Counted from the stretch's first letter, positions 33,624 to 42,938 are shown. The stretch is DNA of 64,000 nucleotides from Chitinophaga sp. LS1 (GCF_034274695.1 NZ_CP128362.1:2916501-2980500); one strand, 5' to 3'. Numbers and translations are program-made. The notes: generated by a model not told the origin, from the letters alone.

Positions 33624-36107
33624 ATGCTGAAAATCACCATCCGCCGCCTCCTCCGTTTTAAAAAAGCTTCCTTACTCAATATCGCCGGCCTTGCCATCGG
33701 CATCGCTGCCTCCCTGATCGTGTTCATGATCATTCGCTTTGAAACCAGCTTCGACACCCAGCAGCCCAACTATAAAAACATCTACCGCATCGTCACCCCA
33801 ACAGACTACTCTACCGGCGTACAATACAATTCTGGAGTATCCACCGGCGTACCTGATGCTATAAAAAACGAGTTTCCACAAATGGAAAAAGTAGCAACCC
33901 TCCAAATGATAGAGGGGGCGCAGTTTTCTGCAGAAGAGAATGCAGGCAAAAATGCAGGAGAAAATGCAAGAAAGAATGCAGGAGATAATGCAGGCAGGAA
34001 TGTAGAAGATAATGCAGGCAAGGATGCAGGAGAAAATGCAATAAAGAATGCAGGAAAAAATACAAGCGAAAAGGTCTTCAAAGAAGACCACGGTACTTAC
34101 TTTATAGAACCCAGCTGGTTTGACCTGTTCCACCAAAAATGGCTCTCAGGCGATCCCTCCCAATTAGCCGCTCCCAATACAATCGTCTTAGACAAAACCA
34201 CCGCCGAAAAATACTTCGGCACCTGGAAAAAAGCCATCGGCCAGATCATCACATTAGACAATAAGTATCCGCTCAAAGTAGCCGGTATCTTAGATAACGC
34301 ACCTGCCAATACTGACTTTCCCCTCCGCATGGTAGTTTCATTTGAAACCCTCCGTCAGCACCCTGACGATTATAGCTATGTAAAAAACGACTGGGGCGGC
34401 ATGAATGGTCAGCACCAGGTCTTTGTACAATTACCAGAAAATACAGACCCTGCTACTATCAGCAACCGCCTTAAAACTTTCAGCAAAGAACACTACACCA
34501 ATCAATTGATTAAAGTAAGAACCCTGCTCTTACTTCCCCTCAGCGAAAACCACTTTGACAACCGTTTTAGTTATATCGTTCCTCATGTTTCCAGCCATAC
34601 CCGATTGCTCACCCTTACATTCATCGGTGTGCTCATCCTGCTCATGGCCATCATTAACTTCATCAACCTCACCACCGCCCAAAGCGCCATCCGCTCCAAA
34701 GAAATCGGTATCCGCAAAGTATTAGGCAGCTTAAGAAGACAACTCATCACCGACCTGCTTTTTGAGACGGCTATACTCGTAACCGTAGCCATCCTGCTAG
34801 CCATCGGCATCGCACAATTATCCTTACCTGTATTGCGCGGATTTACCCCCATGCCAATCGCCGTATTCAGCATAGAAAATATTGTTTTCTTATTCATCCT
34901 TTTAATCTCTGTCACCTTATTCGCTGGCATCTACCCAGCTTTTATCTTATCCGGTTATCAACCGCTCAAAGCATTCAAACCCGCTGGTTTCTCCGTACGC
35001 CGTGGTTTAGTCATCACTCAATTTGCCATCTCCCAGATCATGATCATCGGCACTATCGTGGCCATGGAGCAGGTACACCTATTACAATCTGCTGACCTGG
35101 GGTTTAATAAGGAGGCGGTATACACGGTACCTGGTTTTGGTAATTACGACCTGAATGGTGCTGATGCCCTCAAAACCCGTTTAAAACAATACGCCGGTTT
35201 CGCCAGCATCACCTTAGCCAATATGCCACCCACTGCAAATAGCAACTGGATGGATGTTTTTTATTTTGACCAGGGGGCTACTCCCAGCAATTATAATATT
35301 GACATCCGTTGTGGGGATGCTGATTACGTCCGCACCTTTGGCCTGCAACTCATAGCAGGGCGTAACTACCAGGATGGTAAAAATATCCGTGAGCTTATCA
35401 TCAATCAAACCTTTGCAAAGCAATTAGGCTATAAAGATCCTGCAAGTGCGATCGGTCACACGATAAAAATTAGTAACACAGGCGAATGGCACCAAATCGT
35501 AGGTGTGATAAAAGACTTTACCAACAATTCCCTGAGAGAACAGGTACGCCCGTCTGTAGTGATGCCCTGGCGCGAAGCCTGCTGGCTTACCTGCATAAAA
35601 CTGACTGATTTCAAAATGATCGATGTACTGAAAGACGAATGGATGAAAGCCTTTCCCGGCTATGTGTTCAATGGTAGCTTCCTCACACAGCAAATGGAAA
35701 ACTACTACCAGCAGGAGCAACAGCTTTCCCTGCTCTACCGCCTCTTTGCCGGCATCGCTATATTTATTTCCTGTCTGGGTTTATATGGAATGGTCTCTTT
35801 CATGGCAGTACAAAAAAAGAAAGAGATCGGAATTCGTAAGGTACTGGGTGCATCTGTCATGAATATACTTTACCTCTTCTGGAAAGAGTTTCTCACTTTA
35901 ACAGGCATGGCTTTCCTGATAGCCGCACCAGCTGGCTGGTGGCTCATGAACAACTGGTTGCAAAACTTCACATTGCGTACGGAGGTCGGAGCAACAGTAT
36001 TCCTGACCGCCATTGCAGCATCGGTAGCCATAGCTTTGCTCACCGTGAGTCACAAAGCAATGACTGCCGCGCTGACCAATCCGGTCCAAAGTATTCAAAC
36101 GGAATAG
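33624..36107 (+). CDS. MacB/FtsX-type ABC transporter permease with internal repeat
   Basis: 827-aa permease with duplicated FtsX domains: first helix SLLNIAGLAIGIAASLIVFMIIRFE, MacB periplasmic core (about 45-290), helices near 330-450 around SAIRSKEIGIRKVLGSLRRQLITDLLFETA, a second periplasmic domain (about 510-690), and C-terminal helices with KKKEIGIRKVLGASVMNILYLFWKEF. No ATPase gene is adjacent, as usual for this large Bacteroidota family. Odd: residues 106-149 are eleven tetrapeptide repeats (NAGK, NAGE, NARK and variants) inserted in the periplasmic domain just before KVFKED. Confidence 0.9.
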   Translation: MLKITIRRLLRFKKASLLNIAGLAIGIAASLIVFMIIRFETSFDTQQPNYKNIYRIVTPTDYSTGVQYNSGVSTGVPDAIKNEFPQMEKVATLQMIEGAQFSAEENAGKNAGENARKNAGDNAGRNVEDNAGKDAGENAIKNAGKNTSEKVFKEDHGTYFIEPSWFDLFHQKWLSGDPSQLAAPNTIVLDKTTAEKYFGTWKKAIGQIITLDNKYPLKVAGILDNAPANTDFPLRMVVSFETLRQHPDDYSYVKNDWGGMNGQHQVFVQLPENTDPATISNRLKTFSKEHYTNQLIKVRTLLLLPLSENHFDNRFSYIVPHVSSHTRLLTLTFIGVLILLMAIINFINLTTAQSAIRSKEIGIRKVLGSLRRQLITDLLFETAILVTVAILLAIGIAQLSLPVLRGFTPMPIAVFSIENIVFLFILLISVTLFAGIYPAFILSGYQPLKAFKPAGFSVRRGLVITQFAISQIMIIGTIVAMEQVHLLQSADLGFNKEAVYTVPGFGNYDLNGADALKTRLKQYAGFASITLANMPPTANSNWMDVFYFDQGATPSNYNIDIRCGDADYVRTFGLQLIAGRNYQDGKNIRELIINQTFAKQLGYKDPASAIGHTIKISNTGEWHQIVGVIKDFTNNSLREQVRPSVVMPWREACWLTCIKLTDFKMIDVLKDEWMKAFPGYVFNGSFLTQQMENYYQQEQQLSLLYRLFAGIAIFISCLGLYGMVSFMAVQKKKEIGIRKVLGASVMNILYLFWKEFLTLTGMAFLIAAPAGWWLMNNWLQNFTLRTEVGATVFLTAIAASVAIALLTVSHKAMTAALTNPVQSIQTE
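33939..34070 (+). repeat. In-frame 12-bp tandem repeat, 11 units
   Basis: Eleven abutting 12-nt units of the form AATGCAGGMRAR, coding NAGK NAGE NARK NAGD NAGR NVED NAGK DAGE NAIK NAGK NTSE. Every unit keeps the frame, so unit gain or loss changes the length of a periplasmic loop without breaking the protein. Confidence 0.95.
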
Positions 36108-36108
36108 A

Positions 36109-36528
36109 CTACTCTTCAAATTCAATGGTTTTGATCTTGTTAGCAAGGTTGTCGATACTTTGCAGCTCGATCTCTATCATTTTCCTTTTCAGTGCTGCTG
36201 CTTCTTCAGAAGAGATAAGCCCATCACTTAATGCTGCTTCTATTTTCTGTAGTAAAAGTTTTTTAAATTTCACTACCCGTTTCCGTTTGTAATACGCATT
36301 CTTCTCCCGGATAAGGAACTTCCAGATTAAAGAGAAGGCTATTGAAACAGTGGGAGCAATAATTACAAGCCAGGACTTTAGTGGATAATTGTCAGGGAGA
36401 TTGCTAGCTAGTAGTACGAGCAGGGTACCACTGCTTGCGCCAGCTATACTGGCAGATGTAGAGCTTGGTTGCTGGTTATTGAGAGCCTCTGTGGATGGGT
36501 TAGCAACCAATGAGTTTGCTTGATCCAA
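36109..36528 (-). CDS. Hypothetical membrane protein, 139 aa
   Basis: A low-complexity N-terminus (NQQPSSTSASIAGASSG) leads into two hydrophobic segments (GTLLVLLASNLP and SWLVIIAPTVSIAFSLIWKFLI), then a basic and helical cytoplasmic tail (REKNAYYKRKRVVKFKKLLLQKIEAALSDGLISSEEAAALKRKMIEIEL). No family recognised with confidence. It is the second gene of a minus-strand pair and its stop lies 2 bp from that of the permease gene. Confidence 0.6.
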   Translation of the reverse strand: MDQANSLVANPSTEALNNQQPSSTSASIAGASSGTLLVLLASNLPDNYPLKSWLVIIAPTVSIAFSLIWKFLIREKNAYYKRKRVVKFKKLLLQKIEAALSDGLISSEEAAALKRKMIEIELQSIDNLANKIKTIEFEE

Positions 36529-36576
36529 GGAATGAAAATGGTTTTATAGGATTGAATTGAATTTATGGTATTTGGG

Positions 36577-36816
36577 TCACTTCCCTAGTAGTACATCCAT
36601 CGTGCGAAGAATCTCTTGTACATCATTCTGTTTTTCAAGTTCAAGTACTACTACCTTTCCTCTTCTGTCCTCCAATACTAAAGCCTTCGGAGGATGTGTG
36701 TTATATTTCTTCAGCCTGGCTGATTCCCTCCAGGCACTGATAACAGGTAATGCTAAGGTAGACAGCAAGCTGAAAACAGCTATAATTGATAATATGGTAT
36801 TAAATATCGCCGACAT
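36577..36816 (-). CDS. Small membrane-anchored hypothetical protein, 79 aa
   Basis: One N-terminal membrane helix (FNTILSIIAVFSLLSTLALPVI), a basic linker and a small beta-beta-alpha domain (ALVLEDRRGKVVVLELEKQNDVQEILRTMDVLL). The last part recalls the shape of effector-associated constant components (EACC1) of NTP-dependent conflict systems, but this is a pattern impression only. 48 bp upstream of the 139-aa membrane protein gene on the same strand. Confidence 0.55.
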   Translation of the reverse strand: MSAIFNTILSIIAVFSLLSTLALPVISAWRESARLKKYNTHPPKALVLEDRRGKVVVLELEKQNDVQEILRTMDVLLGK

Positions 36817-37057
36817 TAATCATTTGAAGTTTGATAATTTTGGGTAACAATACTAAGTTAAGACTTTTCCCCCGATTCACACATAAAATTCTTACTATAT
36901 TAACATTTCAATTAATGACTGATATTACTGTCGCAGTGTATACTGGTAAAGGGTTTGGGTTTTATTTATTTGACAGAAAAGTACTCAATTCTGAATGAGT
37001 AATCCACTCTATTCCTTTCAATTTTACCTTGGGCAAATTCAAATGGTTTGGGTGTCC

Positions 37058-37091
37058 CCTGCGGCAGCTTCCGGAAGAAGCGGCTTGCAGG
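37058..37091. terminator. Hairpin in the gene-free spacer before the ECF sigma gene
   Basis: CCTGC...GCTTC pairs with GAAGC...GCAGG, followed by an A/T tract. The spacer 36817-37225 otherwise shows no gene; a 27-codon frame starting ATGACTGATATTAC has no support. Confidence 0.4.
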
Positions 37092-37225
37092 AAAAAAATA
37101 TTTTTTAGGGCTGTCAGTAATTTTTCTAATTTATCTGTCCTATATCAAATGGCCTAACTGCCATTATTCCACATTATGAAAGGGGCAAAAATTATCTATA
37201 TCGTCTACGGTACTGTCAGCAGGGT

Positions 37226-37801
37226 ATGAGCAACAATGAAAACATCCATTTATGGCAACAGCAAATAGCTGATGATGGCGATGAAAAAGCTTTCGCCTCG
37301 CTATTCCGTCACTATTACGAACGACTGTTGCATTTCTGCATGCAATATGTGTCCACGCGCGAAGCTGCGGAAGAAATCGTCTCCGACGTATTTGTGAAGA
37401 TCTGGAACCGACGTGCCGGGCTGGGTGCTATTTCTAACCTGGAAGTATACCTGTTCGTAGCAGTCAAAAATCATTCACTCAATTATCTTGAACAATATTC
37501 CAACCTTAGAATTACTCCACTAAATGATGATTCAGGTTTAGCCGGGCTGACCACTACAGACCCGGAGAAAACAATGGAATGGAAAGAGATCCTCTTCAAA
37601 ATGGATCAGGAAGTAAACCGCCTTCCGGATCAATGTCGGCGGGTATTTAAACTGATTAAAGAAGAAGGATTTAAATATAAAGATGTGGCTGAAATTCTTA
37701 ACATCTCGCCACGCACTGTCGAAACACAATTATTCAGAGCGATGAAGCGATTGAATGAAGTGATCGGTCCATTTGTTTCAATGAAAGCAAAAAAGAAATA
37801 G
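37226..37801 (+). CDS. ECF RNA polymerase sigma factor (FecI-like)
   Basis: 191 aa. Region 2: FASLFRHYYERLLHFCMQYVSTREAAEEIVSDVFVKIWNRR (about 24-64). Region 4: LPDQCRRVFKLIKEEGFKYKDVAEILNISPRTVETQLFRAMKRL (about 133-176). Paired with the FecR gene downstream and, through it, with the SusC-like transporter that carries an STN signalling domain. It would switch on the PUL when the glycan is bound. Its stop codon is inside the first unit of a tandem repeat. Confidence 0.93.
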   Translation: MSNNENIHLWQQQIADDGDEKAFASLFRHYYERLLHFCMQYVSTREAAEEIVSDVFVKIWNRRAGLGAISNLEVYLFVAVKNHSLNYLEQYSNLRITPLNDDSGLAGLTTTDPEKTMEWKEILFKMDQEVNRLPDQCRRVFKLIKEEGFKYKDVAEILNISPRTVETQLFRAMKRLNEVIGPFVSMKAKKK

Positions 37802-37974
37802 GCAATTCGTCTTGCGGATGAAGTAGGTCATGTATTTCGCTAAGTAAGTAGATCATTCATTTCGCTGAAGAAGTAAGCCATTCGTCTTGCTAAAAGAAAG
37901 TAGGTCATTCTTTTAGCTAAAGAAATAGGCCTTTCTTTTCTCTGACAATGAACATGTATTTCGCTAAACAGAAA
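37798..37974 (+). repeat. 25-nt degenerate tandem repeat, seven units, between sigma and FecR genes
   Basis: Seven abutting copies start at 37798, 37823, 37848, 37873, 37900, 37925 and 37950; six are exactly 25 nt and one is 27. Approximate unit: GTAGGTCATTC then NTTTCGCTAAAGAA. The first copy contains the sigma stop codon and the last ends 70 bp before the FecR start. 25 nt is not a multiple of three, so it is not a decayed coding repeat. Confidence 0.88.
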
Positions 37975-38043
37975 AAAAATTAATCTCTCTGTAAGTAGTT
38001 TTCAAAATATCTCTGTCCTTCTCATACAACCGGCTTCTCAATT

Positions 38044-39042
38044 ATGATCAACGATGAACTTTTTAATACACTAGCCGCCAGGAAACTGGCTGGAGAAGCT
38101 ACCGCCGAAGAGCTGCAGGAGTTGGATATCCTAATGCAGGATAACGATTATTTACGGGAACAATTTACCCTATTACAATCCTATTTCAGGGAAGCACCTT
38201 ATCACGCTGCTGCAGATACTGAACTAGCCCTGCAAAAAACCATGGCACGCATTCACGCCACTCCCACACTCCAACCCAAAAGAGCTGTGTGGAAATGGCT
38301 CAGTGTCGCCGCCGCCGCTATATTAATACTCGGTACCGGATTATTGTATGTAGACAAAGCACATACTCCTATATCACAGATGGCAGCCAACGACACCATG
38401 CAATGGCTGCATCGCCAGAATGGCAAAGCAACCCGCGCCAGCATCGAACTCGCTGACGGTAGTAAGATCTGGCTCAATGTAGACAGTAAACTCACTTACC
38501 CTGAAGTGTTCAACAGCAAGTCCAGGGAAGTCTACCTCACCGGCGAAGCATTCTTTGATATCGCACCCAATCCAGGTCGGCCTTTCATCATTCACCTCGC
38601 TAAAGGAAGTGTACATGTACTAGGTACCTCCTTTAACATCCGTGCCTATGATAATGAAGCCGTGCAGACTTCCGTACAAACAGGTAAAGTAGCCTTTATA
38701 CCTGCTGATAACAGGGATACCGTCTTCATCACACCAGATGAAAAAGTAACCTATCAGCCTGCCGCTACAAAAGCAATTATTAAAGAACCAACAGCTGCTG
38801 AAGACGATAAAGCCTGGACTGAAGGCCGACTCGTATTCAGAGATAAAACATTGGAAGAAATAGGCATTGAACTGGAAAGGACCTTCGGCAAGAAGATCTC
38901 ATTTATAGATGAAGCACCACGGCATTACAGGCTCACCGGCTCATTCCAGAACAATAACCTGCAGGATATCATGTATTACCTTGCCAGATCAAGATCATTC
39001 CACTATAATATAACTGATAGCACACTGCTGATAAGTGAATAG
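38044..39042 (+). CDS. FecR-family anti-sigma factor
   Basis: 332 aa. The cytoplasmic N-terminus (LFNTLAARKLAGEATAEELQELDILM) binds the sigma factor; one membrane helix at about 82-101 (WKWLSVAAAAILILGTGLLYV); the periplasmic FecR domain (ASIELADGSKIWLNVDSKLTYPEVF, REVYLTGEAFFDIAPNPGRPFIIHL, GTSFNIRAY); and a C-terminal DUF4974/STN-like domain (FRDKTLEEIGIELERTFGKKISF) that contacts the transporter. Controls the preceding sigma factor. Confidence 0.93.
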   Translation: MINDELFNTLAARKLAGEATAEELQELDILMQDNDYLREQFTLLQSYFREAPYHAAADTELALQKTMARIHATPTLQPKRAVWKWLSVAAAAILILGTGLLYVDKAHTPISQMAANDTMQWLHRQNGKATRASIELADGSKIWLNVDSKLTYPEVFNSKSREVYLTGEAFFDIAPNPGRPFIIHLAKGSVHVLGTSFNIRAYDNEAVQTSVQTGKVAFIPADNRDTVFITPDEKVTYQPAATKAIIKEPTAAEDDKAWTEGRLVFRDKTLEEIGIELERTFGKKISFIDEAPRHYRLTGSFQNNNLQDIMYYLARSRSFHYNITDSTLLISE

Positions 39043-39088
39043 CAGGAAGGTAAACGCAACCACTGTAATTGCATATTGCTGATAGGCA

Positions 39089-39292
39089 AACAGCAAGGCC
39101 ACAAAACGGAAAAGCAATATAGCTTATGCATAGCAGCAAGGCCGCCAGATGGCAAAGCAAAACAGCTGATGCAGGAAAAACAAAACTGTCAAACCGCAAA
39201 GCTAAAGAGCGATGCATAACAGCGAAACCACAAAACGGCAAAGCAAACAGCTTTTGCATAACCGCAAAGCTGCCAGACCGAAAATGCTAAAC
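39089..39292 (+). repeat. ~42-nt degenerate tandem repeat, five units, between FecR and SusC genes
   Basis: Copies begin at about 39089, 39132, 39174, 39218 and 39260 (lengths 43, 42, 44, 42 and a partial 33). A typical unit begins AACAGCGAAACCACAAAACG and ends GCAAAGCAAACAGCTTTTGC-AT. The C- and A-rich array has no open frame and stops about 70 bp before a terminator-like hairpin. Confidence 0.8.
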
Positions 39293-39361
39293 ACGTAAAT
39301 CAAAACAGTAAAAGAAAAAAGAAACAAACAGCATAATTCACGTTAAGGTACAGGCATCACT

Positions 39362-39389
39362 AAAAAGGGCTTCCAATTCAGCCCTTTTT
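39362..39389 (+). terminator. Terminator/attenuator upstream of susC
   Basis: AAAAAGGGCT pairs with AGCCCTTTTT around an 8-nt loop. It separates the FecR gene from the SusC gene, which must be transcribed from its own promoter in the last 55 bp or by read-through. Confidence 0.8.
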
Positions 39390-39445
39390 AGCCGCCCCCT
39401 ACTCTGTAAATATCACTGATACACACAATAAACCAAAATAGCGTT

Positions 39446-42400
39446 ATGAAAGAAAGACCGCTACGTTTTACTATTCCGGCTACTTTCCGCTCCCTTTTCC
39501 TGCCTATGTTCGTCTGTATGATCGTTATGAACATACTCGATCTGCGCGCCCAGATGGCTTTCGCCTCCAACACTGGCCGTTACTCAGGCGCACAGCAGGT
39601 CAATGCCGCCGAAAAGCCCACAGAAAACCGCATCTCCCTCCAGGTAAACGATGAAGGATTGGGACAGGTGCTGGAAAAAATTGAAGCGCAAACACCCTTC
39701 GTCTTCGTCTACTCTAACGACGAAGTGAAAGCCGGCCAAAGAGTCACCCTTACCGTCAAAGATCAACAGCTCGACGATGTGCTCAAACTCATCCTCTCTC
39801 CGCTGGACATCCGCTTCGAAAAGATCAATAACAAAATCATCCTGCGTCAGGGCCGCCAGCCAGCCGCTACTTACCAGGCAAATGATCTGAGTGTCAGTGG
39901 CCGTATTGTAGACGCCAAAGGCGTTGGCATCCCTAACGTCAACGTACGTCTGCAAGGTACCAATCTAGGCACCACTACAAATGATGATGGTTTTTTTACG
40001 CTAAAGATCCCAGCTGGGCAAGCCAATGGTACCTTAGTTTGCTCTTCCGTTGGCTACATCCCATCGGAGGTGGGTATCAATGGCAGAACTAATATTACCG
40101 TAATGCTCACCGCCGATTCCAAGGACCTGGGAGAGATAGTGATCACAGCTTACGGCTCACAAAAGAAAACCCAGGTAACTGCGGCCATCAATACCATTTC
40201 GACCAGGGATATTGAAGGCCGCCCTGTAACAAACATGTTCCAGGCCCTACAGGGTACTGCCCCCAACCTCATCCTGCAACAACAAAATGCAGAACCAGGT
40301 GCTAAACTCACCCTCAATATCCGTGGTGTAGGTAGCCTCACCGGCAACTCCCCACTCATCATCATCGATGGTGTGCAGACCGGTGGCGATGGCTTACAAA
40401 ACCTGAACCCTTACGATGTGGAAAGCATCTCCGTATTGAAAGATGCCGCTTCTTCCGCTATCTACGGTTCTCAGGCTGCTAACGGTGTTATCTATATCAC
40501 CACCAAAAGAGGTTCCAAAGACGATAAACCATCCGTGACCTACAATGGTATGTATGGCTGGCAAAAACCAACCACACTACCCCGCAACGTGGAAGCATGG
40601 GAATATATGACCCTGAAAGATGAAGCACTGGTGAACTCCGGTAAAACACCACAGTACACACCCGATGAAATTGCTTACTGGAAACGTAAAGGTTCATATC
40701 CCTCTTACATGGATGAAATGATCCGTAACTATACCCCTCAGCAAAATCATAGCTTAAGCCTGACTGGCGGGGGTAAAAGCAGCAGCTATCTGATCTCCCT
40801 CGGTTATGTCAACCAGGGCAACATGCTGCAGAATAAATACGTAAACCAGGACTTCTATTATAAACGCTACAACGCCAGAGCAAACCTCGGCGTAGATGTA
40901 AGCAAATACGTAAAAGTAAATGCAAACATTGCGTACACTAAATCCTTCTTCCGCCGCCAATCTGCCGACATCGGTATCCTGATGCGCGATGCCATGCGTA
41001 CACCCCGTATCTATCCTGTAAAAGATTCTCTGGGCAACTTCGTCGTTCCTGCACTGAACAGTAACAACGTGTTCGCACAGCTGGATCTGCAAGGGTTTGA
41101 CCTGGTTGAAAAAGATAACCTGCTCGGTGGTCTGGATGTAACGATCACCCCGGTGAAACACCTGAAGCTGAACTTCAATGCCTCCGGCAATTACACCATC
41201 ACCAACGATATCAACAGGGTGAATAAGTATAGCTACGCTCCTTATTATACCACTGCGAATCCACCTACTTACAACCAGTATTCTGAATCTGAATACAAGG
41301 ATAACAACACGAACGTATACGCCACTGCTGAATACGAAAACAACTTCGGCAAGCACTACGTAAAAGCACAGGTAGGCGCACGTAGCGATGCAGTGAATGA
41401 ATACTATGGTATCAAAGCCAGCCGCTATGGTACCACCAACCTCGATGACCAATGGGCTATCGGTGGCGGTTATATTCCTAAGCCTGATGGCAGCTATGAT
41501 TATTCTACCATCGGCACTTACAATGATATCAGCAATCCCAATCTCTATGCACTGAACTCTCTCTTTGGAAGGGTCAACTATGTATACGACGATAAATATC
41601 TCGCGGAGTTCACCTGGCGCTATGATGGCTCTTCCAAACTGGCTCCCGGTCATCGCTGGCAGTTCTTCCCTGCATTCTCCCTGGGGTGGAGAGTGACAGA
41701 CGAAAAGCTCTTCAAAGACTTCAAAGATAAATACGGCAACATCAAGCTGCGCTACTCATGGGGTCAAGTGGGTAACTCCAACATCGGAGGCTTCAACTAC
41801 CTGGCCCGCGTAACGCTCAACTCCGGCAAGTATGCGTTCAACAACGCACCTGCTCCCGGTGCTGATTTCTCCGCATACAACGAAACGTTGCAATGGGAAA
41901 TCTCTACCATGAGTAACTATGGCGTGGATATGGATCTGTTCAATAACAAGATCACCGCCAGCTTCGACTACTTCAATAAAACTACCACTGGCATCTACCT
42001 CTTCCAGGTAGTACCGGGTACAGCAGGTATCGGCTCTTCTTTGCAGAACGTAGGTAAAGTGGAAAACAAAGGATGGGAAATCTCCTTATCCTACCACGCG
42101 AAAACAGGCGCTGTGAAGCACACGATCGGCGTAAACTTATCTGATAACCTGAACAGGGTGATCAAATATGGTGAACAGTCCATTCAGGGTTCTGACTTCA
42201 CTTACATCATCAAAGAAGGATTCCCGATCGCTTCTTACTATGGCTACAAATCCAATGGTCTGTACCAGAACCTGGACGATATCAAGAATGCACCCAAAGT
42301 GCCATTCGCCTACAATCAACAGGTGATGCCCGGCGATATCAAATATATAGACCGTAATGGTGATGGCGTGATCGATGCAAACGACCGTTATGTATTCGGT

Positions 42401-42934
42401 AATCCATTCCCTCGTTACACATTCGGATTTAACTACAGTGCCAGCTGGCGCAACTTCGACTTCTCCATGTTCTGGCAGGGAGTTGGCAAGCGTACCCAGT
42501 TCCTGCGCGGTGATATCGTAGAAGCATTCCATAACAATGAGGACCACGCCTTTGTACAACACCTGGATCGCTGGACACCTACAAATCCGGATGCAACCTA
42601 TCCACGTCTCACCATCGGTGCGGCTGATGCTAACAACTTCGCTTATTCAGACTACTGGCTGTTCGACACCCGCTACCTGCGCCTGAAGAACCTGCAATTT
42701 GGCTACAATCTGCCTAAGCGCTTTACCGATCGTATAAAGGTACAGGGTGCAAGGATCTACTTCACCAGTCAGAACCTGCTCACCTTCACACCTCGTCGCT
42801 TCCACGATCTTGGTGTAGATCCTGAGTTCACACAGTTCGACGATAAGCTGTCTTTTTCCAATTACAATGCTATTGCAGGACGTAGCTATCCGAATGCAGC
42901 TACCTTCTCTTTCGGTATAGACCTGAAATTTTAA
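39446..42934 (+). CDS. susC: SusC/RagA-type TonB-dependent outer-membrane transporter with STN domain
   Basis: 1162 aa. Signal sequence, then an STN (secretin/TonB short N-terminal) domain at about 62-135 (RISLQVNDEGLGQVLEKIEAQTPFVFVYSND), a carboxypeptidase-regulatory-like beta domain (SGRIVDAKGVGIPNVNVRLQGTNLGTTTNDDGFF), TonB box region, plug (GTAPNLILQQQNAEPGAKLTLNIRGVGSLTG) and a 22-strand barrel ending in FGIDLKF with the terminal aromatic. The STN domain links it to the FecR/sigma pair upstream. Imports oligosaccharides with the SusD partner encoded 4 bp downstream. Confidence 0.95.
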   Translation: MKERPLRFTIPATFRSLFLPMFVCMIVMNILDLRAQMAFASNTGRYSGAQQVNAAEKPTENRISLQVNDEGLGQVLEKIEAQTPFVFVYSNDEVKAGQRVTLTVKDQQLDDVLKLILSPLDIRFEKINNKIILRQGRQPAATYQANDLSVSGRIVDAKGVGIPNVNVRLQGTNLGTTTNDDGFFTLKIPAGQANGTLVCSSVGYIPSEVGINGRTNITVMLTADSKDLGEIVITAYGSQKKTQVTAAINTISTRDIEGRPVTNMFQALQGTAPNLILQQQNAEPGAKLTLNIRGVGSLTGNSPLIIIDGVQTGGDGLQNLNPYDVESISVLKDAASSAIYGSQAANGVIYITTKRGSKDDKPSVTYNGMYGWQKPTTLPRNVEAWEYMTLKDEALVNSGKTPQYTPDEIAYWKRKGSYPSYMDEMIRNYTPQQNHSLSLTGGGKSSSYLISLGYVNQGNMLQNKYVNQDFYYKRYNARANLGVDVSKYVKVNANIAYTKSFFRRQSADIGILMRDAMRTPRIYPVKDSLGNFVVPALNSNNVFAQLDLQGFDLVEKDNLLGGLDVTITPVKHLKLNFNASGNYTITNDINRVNKYSYAPYYTTANPPTYNQYSESEYKDNNTNVYATAEYENNFGKHYVKAQVGARSDAVNEYYGIKASRYGTTNLDDQWAIGGGYIPKPDGSYDYSTIGTYNDISNPNLYALNSLFGRVNYVYDDKYLAEFTWRYDGSSKLAPGHRWQFFPAFSLGWRVTDEKLFKDFKDKYGNIKLRYSWGQVGNSNIGGFNYLARVTLNSGKYAFNNAPAPGADFSAYNETLQWEISTMSNYGVDMDLFNNKITASFDYFNKTTTGIYLFQVVPGTAGIGSSLQNVGKVENKGWEISLSYHAKTGAVKHTIGVNLSDNLNRVIKYGEQSIQGSDFTYIIKEGFPIASYYGYKSNGLYQNLDDIKNAPKVPFAYNQQVMPGDIKYIDRNGDGVIDANDRYVFGNPFPRYTFGFNYSASWRNFDFSMFWQGVGKRTQFLRGDIVEAFHNNEDHAFVQHLDRWTPTNPDATYPRLTIGAADANNFAYSDYWLFDTRYLRLKNLQFGYNLPKRFTDRIKVQGARIYFTSQNLLTFTPRRFHDLGVDPEFTQFDDKLSFSNYNAIAGRSYPNAATFSFGIDLKF

Positions 42935-42938
42935 ACGT

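Noticed and set aside
33672..34136. Minus-strand frames across the 12-bp repeat (CIFSCI-type repeats)
   Set aside because: Repeats of a multiple of three keep all frames open; the plus-strand permease is the real gene.
37798..37974. CRISPR array
   Set aside because: Units abut without spacers, are degenerate, and no cas gene is near.
40754..41653. 299-codon minus-strand frame inside susC
   Set aside because: Valine/isoleucine-rich antisense shadow without motif.
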